From NCBI RefSeq assembly GCF_024296925.1, contig NZ_CP101125.1, positions 1,304,501 to 1,368,500 on the forward strand: DNA of 64,000 nt. Direction: 5' to 3'. The stretch is from Pseudomonas nunensis (lineage in GTDB: Bacteria > Pseudomonadota > Gammaproteobacteria > Pseudomonadales > Pseudomonadaceae). Each line of letters starts with the position of its first letter. Within the stretch, counting starts at the first letter, position 1. A program made the translations under genes and the position numbers. A model generated the notes under the pieces. That model did not search any database, was not told where the DNA came from, and saw nothing but the letters and a program-made list of their open reading frames with translations. This document shows positions 7,645-16,672 of the stretch, piece after piece.

Positions 7645-9858
7645 TTAGAAGTCGATGGTGCCTGACAACTTCGCGACGCGCGGTTCGCCCTGGGTAAGGT
7701 AGCCGGCCTGTGCCGATTCCCAGTACTTCTCGTTCGCCAGGTTCTCGACGTTCAGGCGCAGGGTGATGTCCTTCTGATCGACTTTGAAGCCATAACGAGC
7801 GCCAGCGTCGAAGCGGTTCCAGGTCGGCAGGCTGAGGTTGTTTGCCGCGTCGGCGTATTGGCCGCCGGTGCGCAACATCCGTGCGTTCAGCGCTACGCCT
7901 TGCAGGCCCGGCACGTCCCAATCCACACCAGCGTTGAACTGGAAGGTCGGTACGCCGATGGCGCGGTTGCCGTCGTTGGCGCCGTTCTGGGTGTTCTTCA
8001 GTTCGGTGTCCATCAGGGTCAGGCCGCTGATCAGGCGCAGACCTTCGATCGGTTCGCCAAAGACATTCAGCTCGACGCCCTTGTTGATCTGTTCACCTTG
8101 GCGAACATACTCCGCCGTGGTGGCGCTGGTGATGACCGAATAACCATCGCTCGGCTGCTCGATGCGGTACACGCCGAGGCTCGCGCCGTAGGTGCCCATG
8201 TCGACTTTGACACCGGCTTCGATCTGTTTCGAGCGGGCCGGGGCGAACGCCTGGTTGCCGTTGGTCACGATGCGGCTGCCAGACGTGGTCGGCGAGGTCG
8301 GGCCTTGGGCCAGGCCTTCGATGCGGTTGGCATAGAACGACACGTGGTCCCAAGGCTTGAACACCAGGCCATAGACCGGCGTGGTGATCGATTCGTCGTA
8401 AGCCGTGGTGCGGCTGCCGGAACCGTAAGGCGCGTAGCCGTAGCCTTGAACCACCAATTGTTGGCGACGCAGGCCGACGGTCAGCAACAGTCGGTCATCG
8501 AAGAAGCCGAGGGTGTCGGACACCGCGCCGCTGCGGGCGAAGGTCTTGCCGACGATGCCTGGGTCGCTCAAGTCGCCGCCGGAGAAGTTGCCGACGGGCG
8601 AGGGCGTTTCCACCGGATGGTAGATGTTGTTCGAGTAGCGGGTCAGGTCGAAATCGTAGGCACTGCGCTGTTCGGTCCAGATACCGGCCAGGCCGAAATT
8701 CAGCTTGTGGGTGACCGGGCCGGTGGCGAATCGGCCGTTGAGGCCGGCCATGACGCTGGTGTTGTCTTCATCGTGCGGGATGAACGAACCGGTGGTGGTC
8801 GAGGCTCCGTCGTTGCCCACCAGCGTGGTGGAGTTGTAGCGCCCGACTTCACGGGTGTGTTTGGCGCCGCCAGCGGCGTAGGCGGTCCAGTTGTCGTTCA
8901 GGTCGTACTCGGCGCGCAGCATGCCGAAGGTGTCTTCAATGTCGGTGAAACCCCACTTCGGCGCGTAGTTGGTATCGGCCGATGGCGCATCTGGAATGTG
9001 CGTGGTGTTGCCCAGGTTGACCGTGTTGCGACCACCGTTGACGCGTTCTTTCTGGTAAGCGAAATCGCCGGAAATGCGCAGGGCGTCACCGCGATAATCG
9101 AGGCCGATGGAGAACAGTTTCGAGCGCTGGTTTTCGTGGTCGATGCCGGTGTCGCCTTCGCGCTGGGCCAGGTTGACCCGCGCACCGAAACGGTTGTCTT
9201 CACCGAAGCGCTGACCAAGATCGAGGTGCTGACCGACGCGGCCTTCGTCGTTGATGTCGGTGGTGAAGCGGCGGGTTGGTACATCACCGGCGCGCTTGGG
9301 TTGCAGGTTGACGCCGCCGCCGATGCCGGAGCCGGTCGGGGTCACGCCGTTGATAAAGGCGTTCGGGCCTTTGAACACTTCCACGCGCTCCAGGGCGTCG
9401 GTGGAAATGATCTGCCGTGGCAACACGCCGTACAGGCCGTTATAGGAAATGTCGTCACCGGTCAGGGGCAAGCCGCGGATCATGAAAATCTGTGCCTGGT
9501 TGGAGAAACCCGAGGCCTGGCGCACCGACGAATCGTTGAGCAGCACGTCGGCGACGTCTTCGGCCTGTTGGTCCTGGATCAGTTGCTCGGTGTAGGAAGT
9601 CATGGTGAATGGCACGTCCATCATGTCCTGATTGCCCAATACACCCAACTGACCGCCGCGTGCTACCTGACCGCCGGCATAGACCGGGGGCAGGGCGGCT
9701 GTCGCGGTCGGGGCCTGGGCGTTGACGTTGACTTCATCCAGCACCAGCGCTTTGCCATCGTTGTCGGTGGTTGCGGCGTGAGCAGAGACGGACAGGGCGC
9801 AAAACAAGGCGAGAAGGGTCGGGCGAAAGGGAACGCCGAGTCGGGCTGGAGTGGGCAT
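7645..9858 (-). CDS. TonB-dependent siderophore receptor
   Basis: 737 residues. A signal peptide ends at SAHA-ATT (about residue 29). A plug domain follows, with VPFTMTSYTEQLIQDQQ, FMIRGL and ERVEVFKGPNAF motifs, then a long beta-barrel ending in the typical aromatic residue (GTIDF). No N-terminal secretin/TonB short signalling domain is present, so it is a plain transporter rather than a cell-surface signalling receptor. Family resemblance is to ferrichrome/ferric-siderophore receptors (FhuE/FcuA type), which import iron chelates across the outer membrane using TonB energy. An aggatcg ribosome site lies just before the ATG. No siderophore-synthesis gene or sigma/anti-sigma pair is adjacent. 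Confidence 0.9.
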   Translation of the reverse strand: MPTPARLGVPFRPTLLALFCALSVSAHAATTDNDGKALVLDEVNVNAQAPTATAALPPVYAGGQVARGGQLGVLGNQDMMDVPFTMTSYTEQLIQDQQAEDVADVLLNDSSVRQASGFSNQAQIFMIRGLPLTGDDISYNGLYGVLPRQIISTDALERVEVFKGPNAFINGVTPTGSGIGGGVNLQPKRAGDVPTRRFTTDINDEGRVGQHLDLGQRFGEDNRFGARVNLAQREGDTGIDHENQRSKLFSIGLDYRGDALRISGDFAYQKERVNGGRNTVNLGNTTHIPDAPSADTNYAPKWGFTDIEDTFGMLRAEYDLNDNWTAYAAGGAKHTREVGRYNSTTLVGNDGASTTTGSFIPHDEDNTSVMAGLNGRFATGPVTHKLNFGLAGIWTEQRSAYDFDLTRYSNNIYHPVETPSPVGNFSGGDLSDPGIVGKTFARSGAVSDTLGFFDDRLLLTVGLRRQQLVVQGYGYAPYGSGSRTTAYDESITTPVYGLVFKPWDHVSFYANRIEGLAQGPTSPTTSGSRIVTNGNQAFAPARSKQIEAGVKVDMGTYGASLGVYRIEQPSDGYSVITSATTAEYVRQGEQINKGVELNVFGEPIEGLRLISGLTLMDTELKNTQNGANDGNRAIGVPTFQFNAGVDWDVPGLQGVALNARMLRTGGQYADAANNLSLPTWNRFDAGARYGFKVDQKDITLRLNVENLANEKYWESAQAGYLTQGEPRVAKLSGTIDF

Positions 9859-10001
9859 GTTCGATCCTGGCGGCGCGCCGCCGATGAGAAAAGAGATAAC
9901 GGCGCGGGGAACTCCTTGCGCAAATACGACTCCAGGCGCAAATGATATGTTTTCTCAGTAACGTTTCGCAATGAGTTTGTCGTTGGCGGATGCAATCCCC
10001 C
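9859..10001. promoter_or_regulatory. Upstream region of the siderophore receptor gene
   Basis: The leader holds an exact 14-bp GC palindrome, ggcggcgcgccgcc (9869-9882), next to the ribosome site, where a hairpin could affect translation. Beyond it an AT-richer stretch (caaatgatatgttttctcag, about 9940-9959) is the likely promoter. It only weakly resembles a Fur box; no convincing 19-bp site is visible. Confidence 0.4.
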
Positions 10002-10092
10002 TGTGGGAGCGGGCTTGCTCGCGAAGGCGGCCTGTCAGTCACCACATGTATTGACTGATACACCGCCTTCGCGAGCAAGCCCGCTCCCACAG
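10002..10092. repeat. REPIN, type A
   Basis: Standard type A element between the receptor promoter and the DUF1615 gene. Confidence 0.92.
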
Positions 10093-10206
10093 GGTATGTG
10101 TTGGGTGAAAGAATGGTGTAGAACAGCCGCCAATGACCGCAGTCATAGCCTGCACCTGGCCATTGATCGTATGGTTAACCCGGTTAAACGGACTTTATGG
10201 AGCAAC

Positions 10207-11298
10207 ATGCACGCCCACCGATTGATCATCAGCCTCGCTGCCTTGTTGGTTTTGGCCGGTTGCGGCACCCGGCAGGCTCAGGAAGCACCGGCCCGCAAGC
10301 CCGCCGAGGTGAAGGCGCAGATCGTGCGGCTATTGCCGGCGAAAACCGCTGACCGCGAGGGCTGGGCGACGGATATCTACGCGGCGTTTGCGGCCCAGGA
10401 GATTTCCCCGACCACGCAAAACCTGTGTGCGGTACTCGCCGTCACCGAGCAGGAATCAACCTTCCAGGTCGATCCACCGGTGCCGGGCCTGGGCAAGATC
10501 GCCCGGGACGAGATCGACCGCCGCGCTGCCAAGGCGCATATCCCCGGCCTGTTGGTGAGCGGTGCCTTGCAGGTAAGTTCGCCCAACGGCAAAAGTTACA
10601 GCGACCGGCTCAATGCGGCCCGCAGTGAAAAAGAACTGAGCGCGATTTTCGATGACTTCATCGGCATGGTCCCTATGGGGCGGACGCTGTTTGGTGGTTT
10701 CAACCCGGTGCACACCGCCGGGCCGATGCAGGTCAGCATCGAATTCGCCGAGCAGGAAACACGCAATTATCCGTACCCGGTGACTGGCTCGATTCGCCAT
10801 GAGGTCTTCACCCGTCGCGGCGGACTGTACTTCGGCATTGCGCACTTGCTCGGTTACCCGGTGAGTTACACCCAGCCGCTGTATCGCTTTGCCGATTTCA
10901 ATGCCGGGTGGTACGCCAGCCGTAATGCGGCGTTCCAGAATGCCGTCAGCCGTGCGTCGGGCATCCCGCTGGCGCTGGACGGTGATTTGATTCGCTACGA
11001 CTCGATCATGCCCGGCACCACGGAACTGGCAGTACGCACCCTCGGCAAGCAATTGGGCATGCGCAATCCGACGATTCGCGATCAATTGGAAACGGGTAAA
11101 AGCCTGGAGTTCGAGGAGACGAGGCTCTATCAGAAGGTCTTTGCCTTGGCGGACAAGGCTGAAGGGCGGCAATTGCCGCGTGCGATGTTGCCGGGGATTA
11201 CGCTGGAAAGCCCGAAAATCACCCGCAAACTGACGACGGCGTGGTTCGCCAAACGGGTTGATGAGCGGTATCAGCGGTGTATGGCGAAGGGGCGTTGA
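10207..11298 (+). CDS. DUF1615 family lipoprotein
   Basis: 363 residues from the ATG at 10207 (tatggagcaac upstream). MHAHRLIISLAALLVLAGCG is a lipoprotein signal with the lipobox LAGC, so the mature protein is anchored at Cys19. The remainder (AVTEQESTFQVDPPVPGLGK, FGIAHLLGYPVSY, FADFNAGWYASRN) matches the DUF1615 family, in which EQESTF and the FNAGWYASRNAAFQ region recall lysozyme-like transglycosylase folds; catalysis is unproven. The open frame extends back to 10003 through the REPIN, but that part encodes only REP sequence and is not considered part of the gene. The gene stands alone and faces the repeat-protein gene. Confidence 0.8.
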   Translation: MHAHRLIISLAALLVLAGCGTRQAQEAPARKPAEVKAQIVRLLPAKTADREGWATDIYAAFAAQEISPTTQNLCAVLAVTEQESTFQVDPPVPGLGKIARDEIDRRAAKAHIPGLLVSGALQVSSPNGKSYSDRLNAARSEKELSAIFDDFIGMVPMGRTLFGGFNPVHTAGPMQVSIEFAEQETRNYPYPVTGSIRHEVFTRRGGLYFGIAHLLGYPVSYTQPLYRFADFNAGWYASRNAAFQNAVSRASGIPLALDGDLIRYDSIMPGTTELAVRTLGKQLGMRNPTIRDQLETGKSLEFEETRLYQKVFALADKAEGRQLPRAMLPGITLESPKITRKLTTAWFAKRVDERYQRCMAKGR

Positions 11299-11333
11299 AG
11301 ATCAAAAGATCGCAGCCTTCGGCAGCTCCTGCA
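11299..11333. repeat. Single REP arm, type D
   Basis: The sequence gatcaaaagatcgcagcctt followed by cggcagctcctgc matches one arm of the long type D hairpin at 62.8 kb, without a partner arm here. It begins at the stop of the DUF1615 gene. Confidence 0.6.
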
Positions 11334-11387
11334 CGAGCATTGCGTACCCCTGTTGGAGTTGCCGATGGACCACGACAAAACACGCTC

Positions 11388-11524
11388 CCTGTAGCAGCTG
11401 GCGAAGCCTGCGTTCGGCTGCGAAGCAGTCGCGAAATAAGCCCACGCGGTGCTTCCGGGACACCGTGCACTCAGGTTTTACGACTGCTTCGCAGCCGAAC
11501 GCAGGCTTCGCCAGCTGCTACAGG
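11388..11524. repeat. REPIN, type C
   Basis: Arms of about 44 bp are exact inverted copies, beginning cctgtagcagctggcgaagc and ending in ccagctgctacagg. A family distinct from types A and B, also present at 24.8 and 29.8 kb. Confidence 0.9.
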
Positions 11525-11540
11525 TTGGGTTTAAGGCACG

Positions 11541-11571
11541 AAAAAGCCCGGCTGATCAGGCCGGGCTTTTT
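11541..11571. terminator. Bidirectional rho-independent terminator
   Basis: Stem aaaaagcccgg / ccgggcttttt with the loop ctgatcag, between the convergent DUF1615 and repeat-protein genes. A and T runs on both sides suit termination in either direction. Confidence 0.88.
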
Positions 11572-11598
11572 GTTGAGTATCGCGATGAAACCATTCAT

Positions 11599-11997
11599 TT
11601 ATGCGGTGCGGTTTTGGATCAGACGGTCGGAGCCACCTTCAGCAACGCGTTTTTCCAGCAGACGATCCGAACCACCTTCGGCTACGCGGTTCTCGATCAG
11701 ACGGTCGGAACCACCTTCGGCAACGCGTTTTTCGATCAGACGATCCGAGCCACCTTCTGCAACGCGTTTTTCGATCAACCGATCCGAACCACCTTCAGCG
11801 ACGCGTTTTTCGATCAGACGATCCGAGCCACCTTCAGCCACACGATTCTCGATCAAGCGATCCGAACCACCCTCAGCCACGCGGCTTTCAATCAGGCGAT
11901 CCGAGCCGCCTTCGGCGATCATTGTGCGAGAAGGCGCGGCAAAAGCGTTTACTGCGAAAACCGAGAAAGCGATGCTGAGAAGGATTTGGCGTTTCAT
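11599..11997 (-). CDS. Exported protein of eight 13-residue tandem repeats
   Basis: 132 residues. Residues 1-20 (MKRQILLSIAFSVFAVNAFA) form a signal peptide. After a short APSRTM linker come eight tandem 13-residue units (residues 27-130) of consensus VAEGGSDRLIE(K/N)R, then TA. Positions AEGGSDRL are invariant; variation is confined to the ends of the unit. At DNA level the period is 39 bp (11608-11919) with many synonymous differences, so selection on the protein sequence is likely rather than very recent slippage. A similar short Pseudomonas protein is, from memory, sometimes labelled 'phage infection protein', without a known function. It has its own terminator; function unknown. Confidence 0.8.
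   Translation of the reverse strand: MKRQILLSIAFSVFAVNAFAAPSRTMIAEGGSDRLIESRVAEGGSDRLIENRVAEGGSDRLIEKRVAEGGSDRLIEKRVAEGGSDRLIEKRVAEGGSDRLIENRVAEGGSDRLLEKRVAEGGSDRLIQNRTA
11608..11919 (-). repeat. Eight in-frame 39-bp tandem repeats
   Basis: Coding repeat inside the exported repeat protein. Each unit contains a variant of gccgaaggtggctcggatcg on the minus strand; codon third positions differ between units while the amino acids stay fixed. Confidence 0.95.
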
Positions 11998-12222
11998 GAT
12001 CGTGTGCTCCGGGTGTTTTTAGTTGGGTATGGAGCGGATGTTACGCCGGGGATTTTTTATGAGAACTTCATTGACGTGATGGTGACCATCGACGGCAATG
12101 ATGGTTGGGACCAGGCACCTCTCGCGGGCGTGATGATGCGGTCGTCGGCGGGGCCCGACGGGGTCGATGACGGGTTCTACACTGGATAGCTGGCGCATGC
12201 CTTTGTCCCTGAGGAGCCGATC

Positions 12223-12843
12223 ATGAATGCCAGTTTCTATGTGCCCGCCCAAACCGGCCTGTTGCTGGTGGATCCGTATAACGACTTCCTCAGCGAAGGC
12301 GGCAAACTCCATGGTCGTGCGAAACCGGTGGCCGACAGCGTCGGTACCCTGGCCAACCTGAAAGCTGTAGTGGCGGCTGTGCGCAAGGCCGGCATGCAGG
12401 TGTTCTATGTGCCGCATCACCGCGCCGAACCCGACGACCTGGCGCGCTGGAAACACCCCGGCCCCTCGCAACTGCGCGCCAGTCACGCCCAAGTGTTTGC
12501 CGCCGGAGAGTGGGGCGGGGAATGGCACCCGGATTTTCAGCCTGAGCCCGGCGATGTCATCGTCAAGGAACACTGGGCCAGCAGTGGTTTTGCCAATACC
12601 GATCTGGATTTCCTGCTCAAGCAGCACGGTATCGACAAGGTGATCATCGTGGGAATGCTCGCCAACACCTGCATCGAAACCACCGGCAAGTTCGCCGCTG
12701 AACTGGGCTACCACGTGACTCTGGTACGCGATGCCACCGCAGCATTCAGCGCCGAAGCCATGCACGCCGCGCATGAGATCAACGGGCCGACGTATGCCCA
12801 TTCGATAGTCACCACGCAGGAGTTGATTGCGGTGCTCGGTTGA
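12223..12843 (+). CDS. Cysteine hydrolase, isochorismatase-like family
   Basis: 206 residues. GLLLVDPYNDFL near the N-terminus carries the catalytic Asp17, VIVKEHWASSGF the catalytic lysine, and MLANTCIETTG the nucleophile Cys150, the D-K-C triad of the isochorismatase-like hydrolases. Members hydrolyse amides, nicotinamide or isochorismate. The substrate here is not indicated, and no siderophore or nicotinamide gene is adjacent. It converges with yejF across a REPIN. Confidence 0.85.
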   Translation: MNASFYVPAQTGLLLVDPYNDFLSEGGKLHGRAKPVADSVGTLANLKAVVAAVRKAGMQVFYVPHHRAEPDDLARWKHPGPSQLRASHAQVFAAGEWGGEWHPDFQPEPGDVIVKEHWASSGFANTDLDFLLKQHGIDKVIIVGMLANTCIETTGKFAAELGYHVTLVRDATAAFSAEAMHAAHEINGPTYAHSIVTTQELIAVLG

Positions 12844-12856
12844 GCGACGCGGTCTC

Positions 12857-12947
12857 CTGTGGGAGCGGGCTTGCTCGCGAAGGCCGCATGCCAGCCATCA
12901 TCCATGTTGAATGTGCCGCCGCTTTCGCGAGCAAGCCCGCTCCCACA
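12857..12947. repeat. REPIN, type A
   Basis: Type A element separating the convergent cysteine hydrolase and yejF genes; its right arm ends a few bases from the yejF stop codon. Confidence 0.92.
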
Positions 12948-12951
12948 AGAA

Positions 12952-14568
12952 TCAGGTGATGGGCATTGCCGCCGGTCTCGTTGAATCTGGCCGCTTGAGG
13001 CCCGAGGCCGCGAGCAACTCCCGCGTATACGGATGCTGCGGCGCCGAAAAAATCTCCCGCGATGACCCTTGCTCCACCACCTTGCCATCCTTGATCACGA
13101 TCAAGTCATGGGCCAGCGCGTGCACCACTGCCAGGTCATGGCTGATAAACAAATACGTCAACCCATGGCGTATCTGCAATTCCCTGAGCAAGGCCACCAC
13201 CTGCTTTTGCACGGTGCGATCCAGCGCCGAGGTCGGTTCATCCAGCAGGATCAGCGCCGGTTCCAGCACCAGCGCCCGGGCGATGGAGATGCGTTGGCGC
13301 TGGCCGCCAGAGAATTCATGGGGATAGCGATGACGGCTTTGCGGATCGAGGCCGACTTCTTTCAGTACGCGTATCACCGCCGCCTCACGCTCCGCCGGCG
13401 TGCCGATGCCGTGGGTCAGCAAGCCTTCGGCGATGATCTGCTCCACCGACATCCTCGGGCTCAGACTGCCGAACGGGTCCTGAAACACCACCTGCATCTG
13501 CCGCCGCAATGGCCGCATCAAGCGCTGATTGAGAATGCTCAATTCCTTGTTGCCAAAGCGGATGCCGCCCTCGGATTCCACCAGCCGCAAAATCGCTTGG
13601 CCGAGGGTCGATTTGCCCGAACCGGACTCACCCACAATGCCCAGCGTCTTGCCGCGATGCAGGCTCAAACTGACCCCGTCCACGGCTTTGATGTAATCCT
13701 GCGTGCGGCTGAACAGCGCTTTGGGTAACGCGAACCAGACCTTGAGGTTGTCCACTTCCAGCAGGTTATGGTTGTACTCGCTGGGCACCGGCGCGCCGGT
13801 CGGCTCAGCTTCGATCAACAAGCGGCTGTAGGGATGCTGCGGGGCCCGGAACAACGTCTCGCAATCGGCCTGCTCGACGATTTCGCCCTCGCGCATCACG
13901 CACACCCGCTGGGCGATCCGTCGCACCAGATTCAGGTCATGGCTGATCAGCAATAGCGACATGCCCAGGCGCTGCTGCAACTCGATCAGCAGTTCCAGAA
14001 TTTTCTGCTGCACCGTCACGTCCAGCGCGGTGGTGGGTTCGTCGGCGATCAACAATTCCGGTTCGTTGGCCAGGGCCATGGCGATCATCACTCGCTGGCG
14101 CTGGCCGCCGGACAACTGATGCGGATACGCCTTGAGCCGTTTGTGCGGCTCACGAATGCCCACCAGTTCCAGCAGCTCCAAAGTCCGTGCTTTGGCGGCG
14201 CGATCCTTCAAACCTTTGTGGATTTCCAGCACTTCGCTGACTTGTTTCTCGACGGTGTGCAGCGGGTTCAGCGAGGTCATCGGCTCCTGGAAAATCATCG
14301 CGATCCGGTTGCCGCGCAAACCACGCAATCGGGCTTCGCTGGCGTGCACCAGATCCACGCCGTTGTAACAAATACTGCCCGAGGTCGAGACGGATTTACC
14401 CGGCAGCAGCCGCAGGATCGAGTGCGCCGTTACCGACTTGCCCGAGCCCGACTCACCCACCAGTGCCAGGCACTCGCCGCGACGGATATCCAGGTCCAGC
14501 CCATGCACCACTTCCTGGCCACCGAAGGCGACGCGCAGGTTACGAATTTCAATCAGGTTGTCGTTCAT
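12952..14568 (-). CDS. yejF: Peptide ABC transporter, double ATPase subunit YejF
   Basis: 538 residues from the ATG at 14568 (agctgac precedes it). Two complete ABC domains are fused: Walker A GESGSGKS in each half (about residues 38 and 321), signatures [12 protein letters not shown] and [12 protein letters not shown], and Walker [13 protein letters not shown] and [12 protein letters not shown]. Each half ends in an oligopeptide-transporter C-terminal extension ([25 protein letters not shown]). This layout is YejF/GsiA type, powering both permease subunits. The start lies 13 bp past the yejE stop, so it is the last gene of the yejABEF operon. Confidence 0.93.
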   Translation of the reverse strand: MNDNLIEIRNLRVAFGGQEVVHGLDLDIRRGECLALVGESGSGKSVTAHSILRLLPGKSVSTSGSICYNGVDLVHASEARLRGLRGNRIAMIFQEPMTSLNPLHTVEKQVSEVLEIHKGLKDRAAKARTLELLELVGIREPHKRLKAYPHQLSGGQRQRVMIAMALANEPELLIADEPTTALDVTVQQKILELLIELQQRLGMSLLLISHDLNLVRRIAQRVCVMREGEIVEQADCETLFRAPQHPYSRLLIEAEPTGAPVPSEYNHNLLEVDNLKVWFALPKALFSRTQDYIKAVDGVSLSLHRGKTLGIVGESGSGKSTLGQAILRLVESEGGIRFGNKELSILNQRLMRPLRRQMQVVFQDPFGSLSPRMSVEQIIAEGLLTHGIGTPAEREAAVIRVLKEVGLDPQSRHRYPHEFSGGQRQRISIARALVLEPALILLDEPTSALDRTVQKQVVALLRELQIRHGLTYLFISHDLAVVHALAHDLIVIKDGKVVEQGSSREIFSAPQHPYTRELLAASGLKRPDSTRPAAMPIT

Positions 14569-14581
14569 GTCAGCTCCGGGA

Positions 14582-15604
14582 TCAAGATCGTGGATCAAAC
14601 GCATCGCGGCAGGCCTCACCGATAAACACCAGCAACGAAAGAATCAGCGCCAGGGCAAAGAACGCCGTCAGCCCCAGCCAGGGTGCTTGCAGGTTGCGCT
14701 TGGCCTGGCCGATCAACTCGCCCAGCGACGCCGTGCCGGCGGGCATGCCGAAGCCGAGAAAATCCAGAGCGGTGAGGGTGGCGATGGCGCCGGTCAAAAT
14801 GAACGGCAGGTAGGTCAGGGTCGATGTCATTGCGTTCGGCAGGATATGCCGACACATCAGCTCGCTGTCGGTCAGACCCAGGGCTCGCGCGGCTTTCACA
14901 TACTCCAGGCTGCGGCCGCGCAGGAACTCGGCGCGCACCACGTCCACCAGTGCCAGCCAGGAGAACAGCGCCATAATCCCCAATAACCACCAGAAACTCG
15001 GCGAGACGAAGCCCGACAAAATGATCAGCAGATAAAGCACCGGCAGCCCTGACCAGATCTCCAACAGTCGCTGGCCGATCAGATCCACCCAACCGCCGTA
15101 ATACCCCTGCAAGGCCCCGGCGACGATGCCCACCACCGCGCTGATCGCGGTCAGGACCAAGGCAAACAGGATCGAGATACGCGTGCCGAAAATCACCCGC
15201 GCCAACACGTCCCGGGCCTGGTCATCGGTGCCCAGCCAATTGCTGGCTGACGGCGGACTGGGGGCCGGTTCTGTCAGGTCATAGTTGACCGTGTCGTAGC
15301 TGAACGGGATCGGTGGAAACAGCATCCAGCCACCCTGGCCTTCGATCAGGTTGTGCACGTAGGCACTGGCGTAATCCGGCTGGAACGGCAATTCGCCGCC
15401 GAAGGTGATTTCGTCGTAGTCCTCAATGATCGGGAAGTACCAGGCGCCGTGGTAATGCACGATCAACGGCTTGTCGTTGGCGATCAGTTCGCCGCCCAGG
15501 CACAACAGGCACAGGCCGATGAAGATCCATAATGACCAGCGTCCGCGACGGTTGGCCTTGAAGTGCGCGATGCGCCGTTTGCCCAATGGCGACAGTGTGA
15601 ACAT
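14582..15604 (-). CDS. yejE: Peptide ABC transporter permease YejE
   Basis: 340 residues. N-terminal membrane helix (about 23-42), a periplasmic segment (45-120), then five helices with the binding-protein-dependent permease motif EYVKAARALGLTDSELMCRHILPNA (about 240-264) that docks on the ATPase. The large periplasmic insert after the first helix is characteristic of YejE. Its ATG overlaps the yejB stop (ATGA at 15601-15604), indicating translational coupling. It pairs with YejB to form the inner-membrane channel. Confidence 0.92.
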   Translation of the reverse strand: MFTLSPLGKRRIAHFKANRRGRWSLWIFIGLCLLCLGGELIANDKPLIVHYHGAWYFPIIEDYDEITFGGELPFQPDYASAYVHNLIEGQGGWMLFPPIPFSYDTVNYDLTEPAPSPPSASNWLGTDDQARDVLARVIFGTRISILFALVLTAISAVVGIVAGALQGYYGGWVDLIGQRLLEIWSGLPVLYLLIILSGFVSPSFWWLLGIMALFSWLALVDVVRAEFLRGRSLEYVKAARALGLTDSELMCRHILPNAMTSTLTYLPFILTGAIATLTALDFLGFGMPAGTASLGELIGQAKRNLQAPWLGLTAFFALALILSLLVFIGEACRDAFDPRS

Positions 15605-16671
15605 CAGGCAGTCCTCGCCGAGAAATCAATGCGCGGGTCTAGCAGGGTGTAGCAGAGGTCACCGATCAACTTGATCAACAGGCCGAACAGGGTGAACAGA
15701 AACAGCGCGCCGAACACCACGGGATAGTCCCGGGACACGGCGGCTTCGTAGCTCATGCGTCCCAGGCCATCGAGGTTGAAGATGGTTTCGATCAACAACG
15801 AACCGGCGAAAAACACCTCGATCAATGCCTGGGGAATTCCGGCCACCACCAGCAGCATCGCGTTGCGAAACACGTGGCCGTAGAGCACGCGACGCTCGGT
15901 CAAACCCTTGGCCCGGGCGGTAATCACGTACTGACGGCTGATCTCGTTGAGGAAGCTGTTTTTGGTGAGGATTGTCAGTGTCGCGAAACCGCCGATCACC
16001 AGCGCCGTCACCGGCAATACCAGGTGCCAGAGGTAATCGCCGACCTTGCCCAAGGGGCTGAGGCTGTCGAAGTTGTCCGACACCAGCCCTTGTACCGGGA
16101 ACCAGTTGACGTAGCTGCCGCCGGCGAACACCACGATCAGCAGGATCGCAAACAGGAACGCCGGCATCGCGTAACCGACAATGATCGCGGTGCTGGTCCA
16201 GACGTCGAACGCGCTGCCGTTCCTGATCGCCTTGCGCACGCCCAATGGAATCGAGATCAGGTACGTGATCAAGGTTGCCCAGAGCCCGAGGGAGATCGAC
16301 GTCGGCAGTTTTTGCAGGATCAGGTCAGTGACCTTGGCCCCGCGAAAGAAGCTGTTGCCCAGGTCCAGTTGTGCATAGTTCTTGAGCATCAGCCACAACC
16401 GTTCATGCATCGGTTTGTCGAAACCGTAGTGATGCTTGATCTCCTCGATCAGCGCCGGGTCGAGGCCACGACTGCTGCGCCCGGCACCGCCGACGGCGGA
16501 CACCTCGCCACCGCTGCCGCCCATGACGTTGCCGCCAAAACCTTGCAGGCGCGCGATGGCCTGTTCCACCGGACCGCCCGGGGCGGCCTGCACGATCAAG
16601 AAGTTGACCACCAGAATGCACAGCAATGTCGGGATGATCAGCAGCAAGCGACGACTCATATAACGCCACAT
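15604..16671 (-). CDS. yejB: Peptide ABC transporter permease YejB
   Basis: 355 residues. N-terminal helix [20 protein letters not shown], a periplasmic insert rich in Gly (about 45-75), then helices with the permease coupling motif [21 protein letters not shown] (about 240-260). This is the DppB/YejB half of a peptide permease. It begins 1 bp after the yejA stop and overlaps yejE by 4 bp, so the genes are clearly co-transcribed. Confidence 0.92.
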   Translation of the reverse strand: MWRYMSRRLLLIIPTLLCILVVNFLIVQAAPGGPVEQAIARLQGFGGNVMGGSGGEVSAVGGAGRSSRGLDPALIEEIKHHYGFDKPMHERLWLMLKNYAQLDLGNSFFRGAKVTDLILQKLPTSISLGLWATLITYLISIPLGVRKAIRNGSAFDVWTSTAIIVGYAMPAFLFAILLIVVFAGGSYVNWFPVQGLVSDNFDSLSPLGKVGDYLWHLVLPVTALVIGGFATLTILTKNSFLNEISRQYVITARAKGLTERRVLYGHVFRNAMLLVVAGIPQALIEVFFAGSLLIETIFNLDGLGRMSYEAAVSRDYPVVFGALFLFTLFGLLIKLIGDLCYTLLDPRIDFSARTA

Positions 16672-16672
16672 G

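Noticed and set aside
7858..9945. A 695-codon open frame opposite the siderophore receptor
   Set aside because: Shadow of the receptor on the other strand; no ribosome site or family resemblance, and the receptor frame has full family motifs.
9930..9965. Fur box upstream of the siderophore receptor
   Set aside because: Only a weak resemblance to the 19-bp consensus was visible; too few matches to report as a site.
10003..10206. N-terminal extensions beginning MGAGLLAKA on the DUF1615, SDR (28815) and TauE/SafE (36419) genes, and many free-standing peptides of the same type
   Set aside because: They are translations of type A REPs, which happen to be open on both strands; proper starts with ribosome sites lie downstream.
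11608..11919. CRISPR-like regular repeats of 39 bp
   Set aside because: No unique spacers; the repeats are contiguous and in frame in a signal-peptide-bearing protein.
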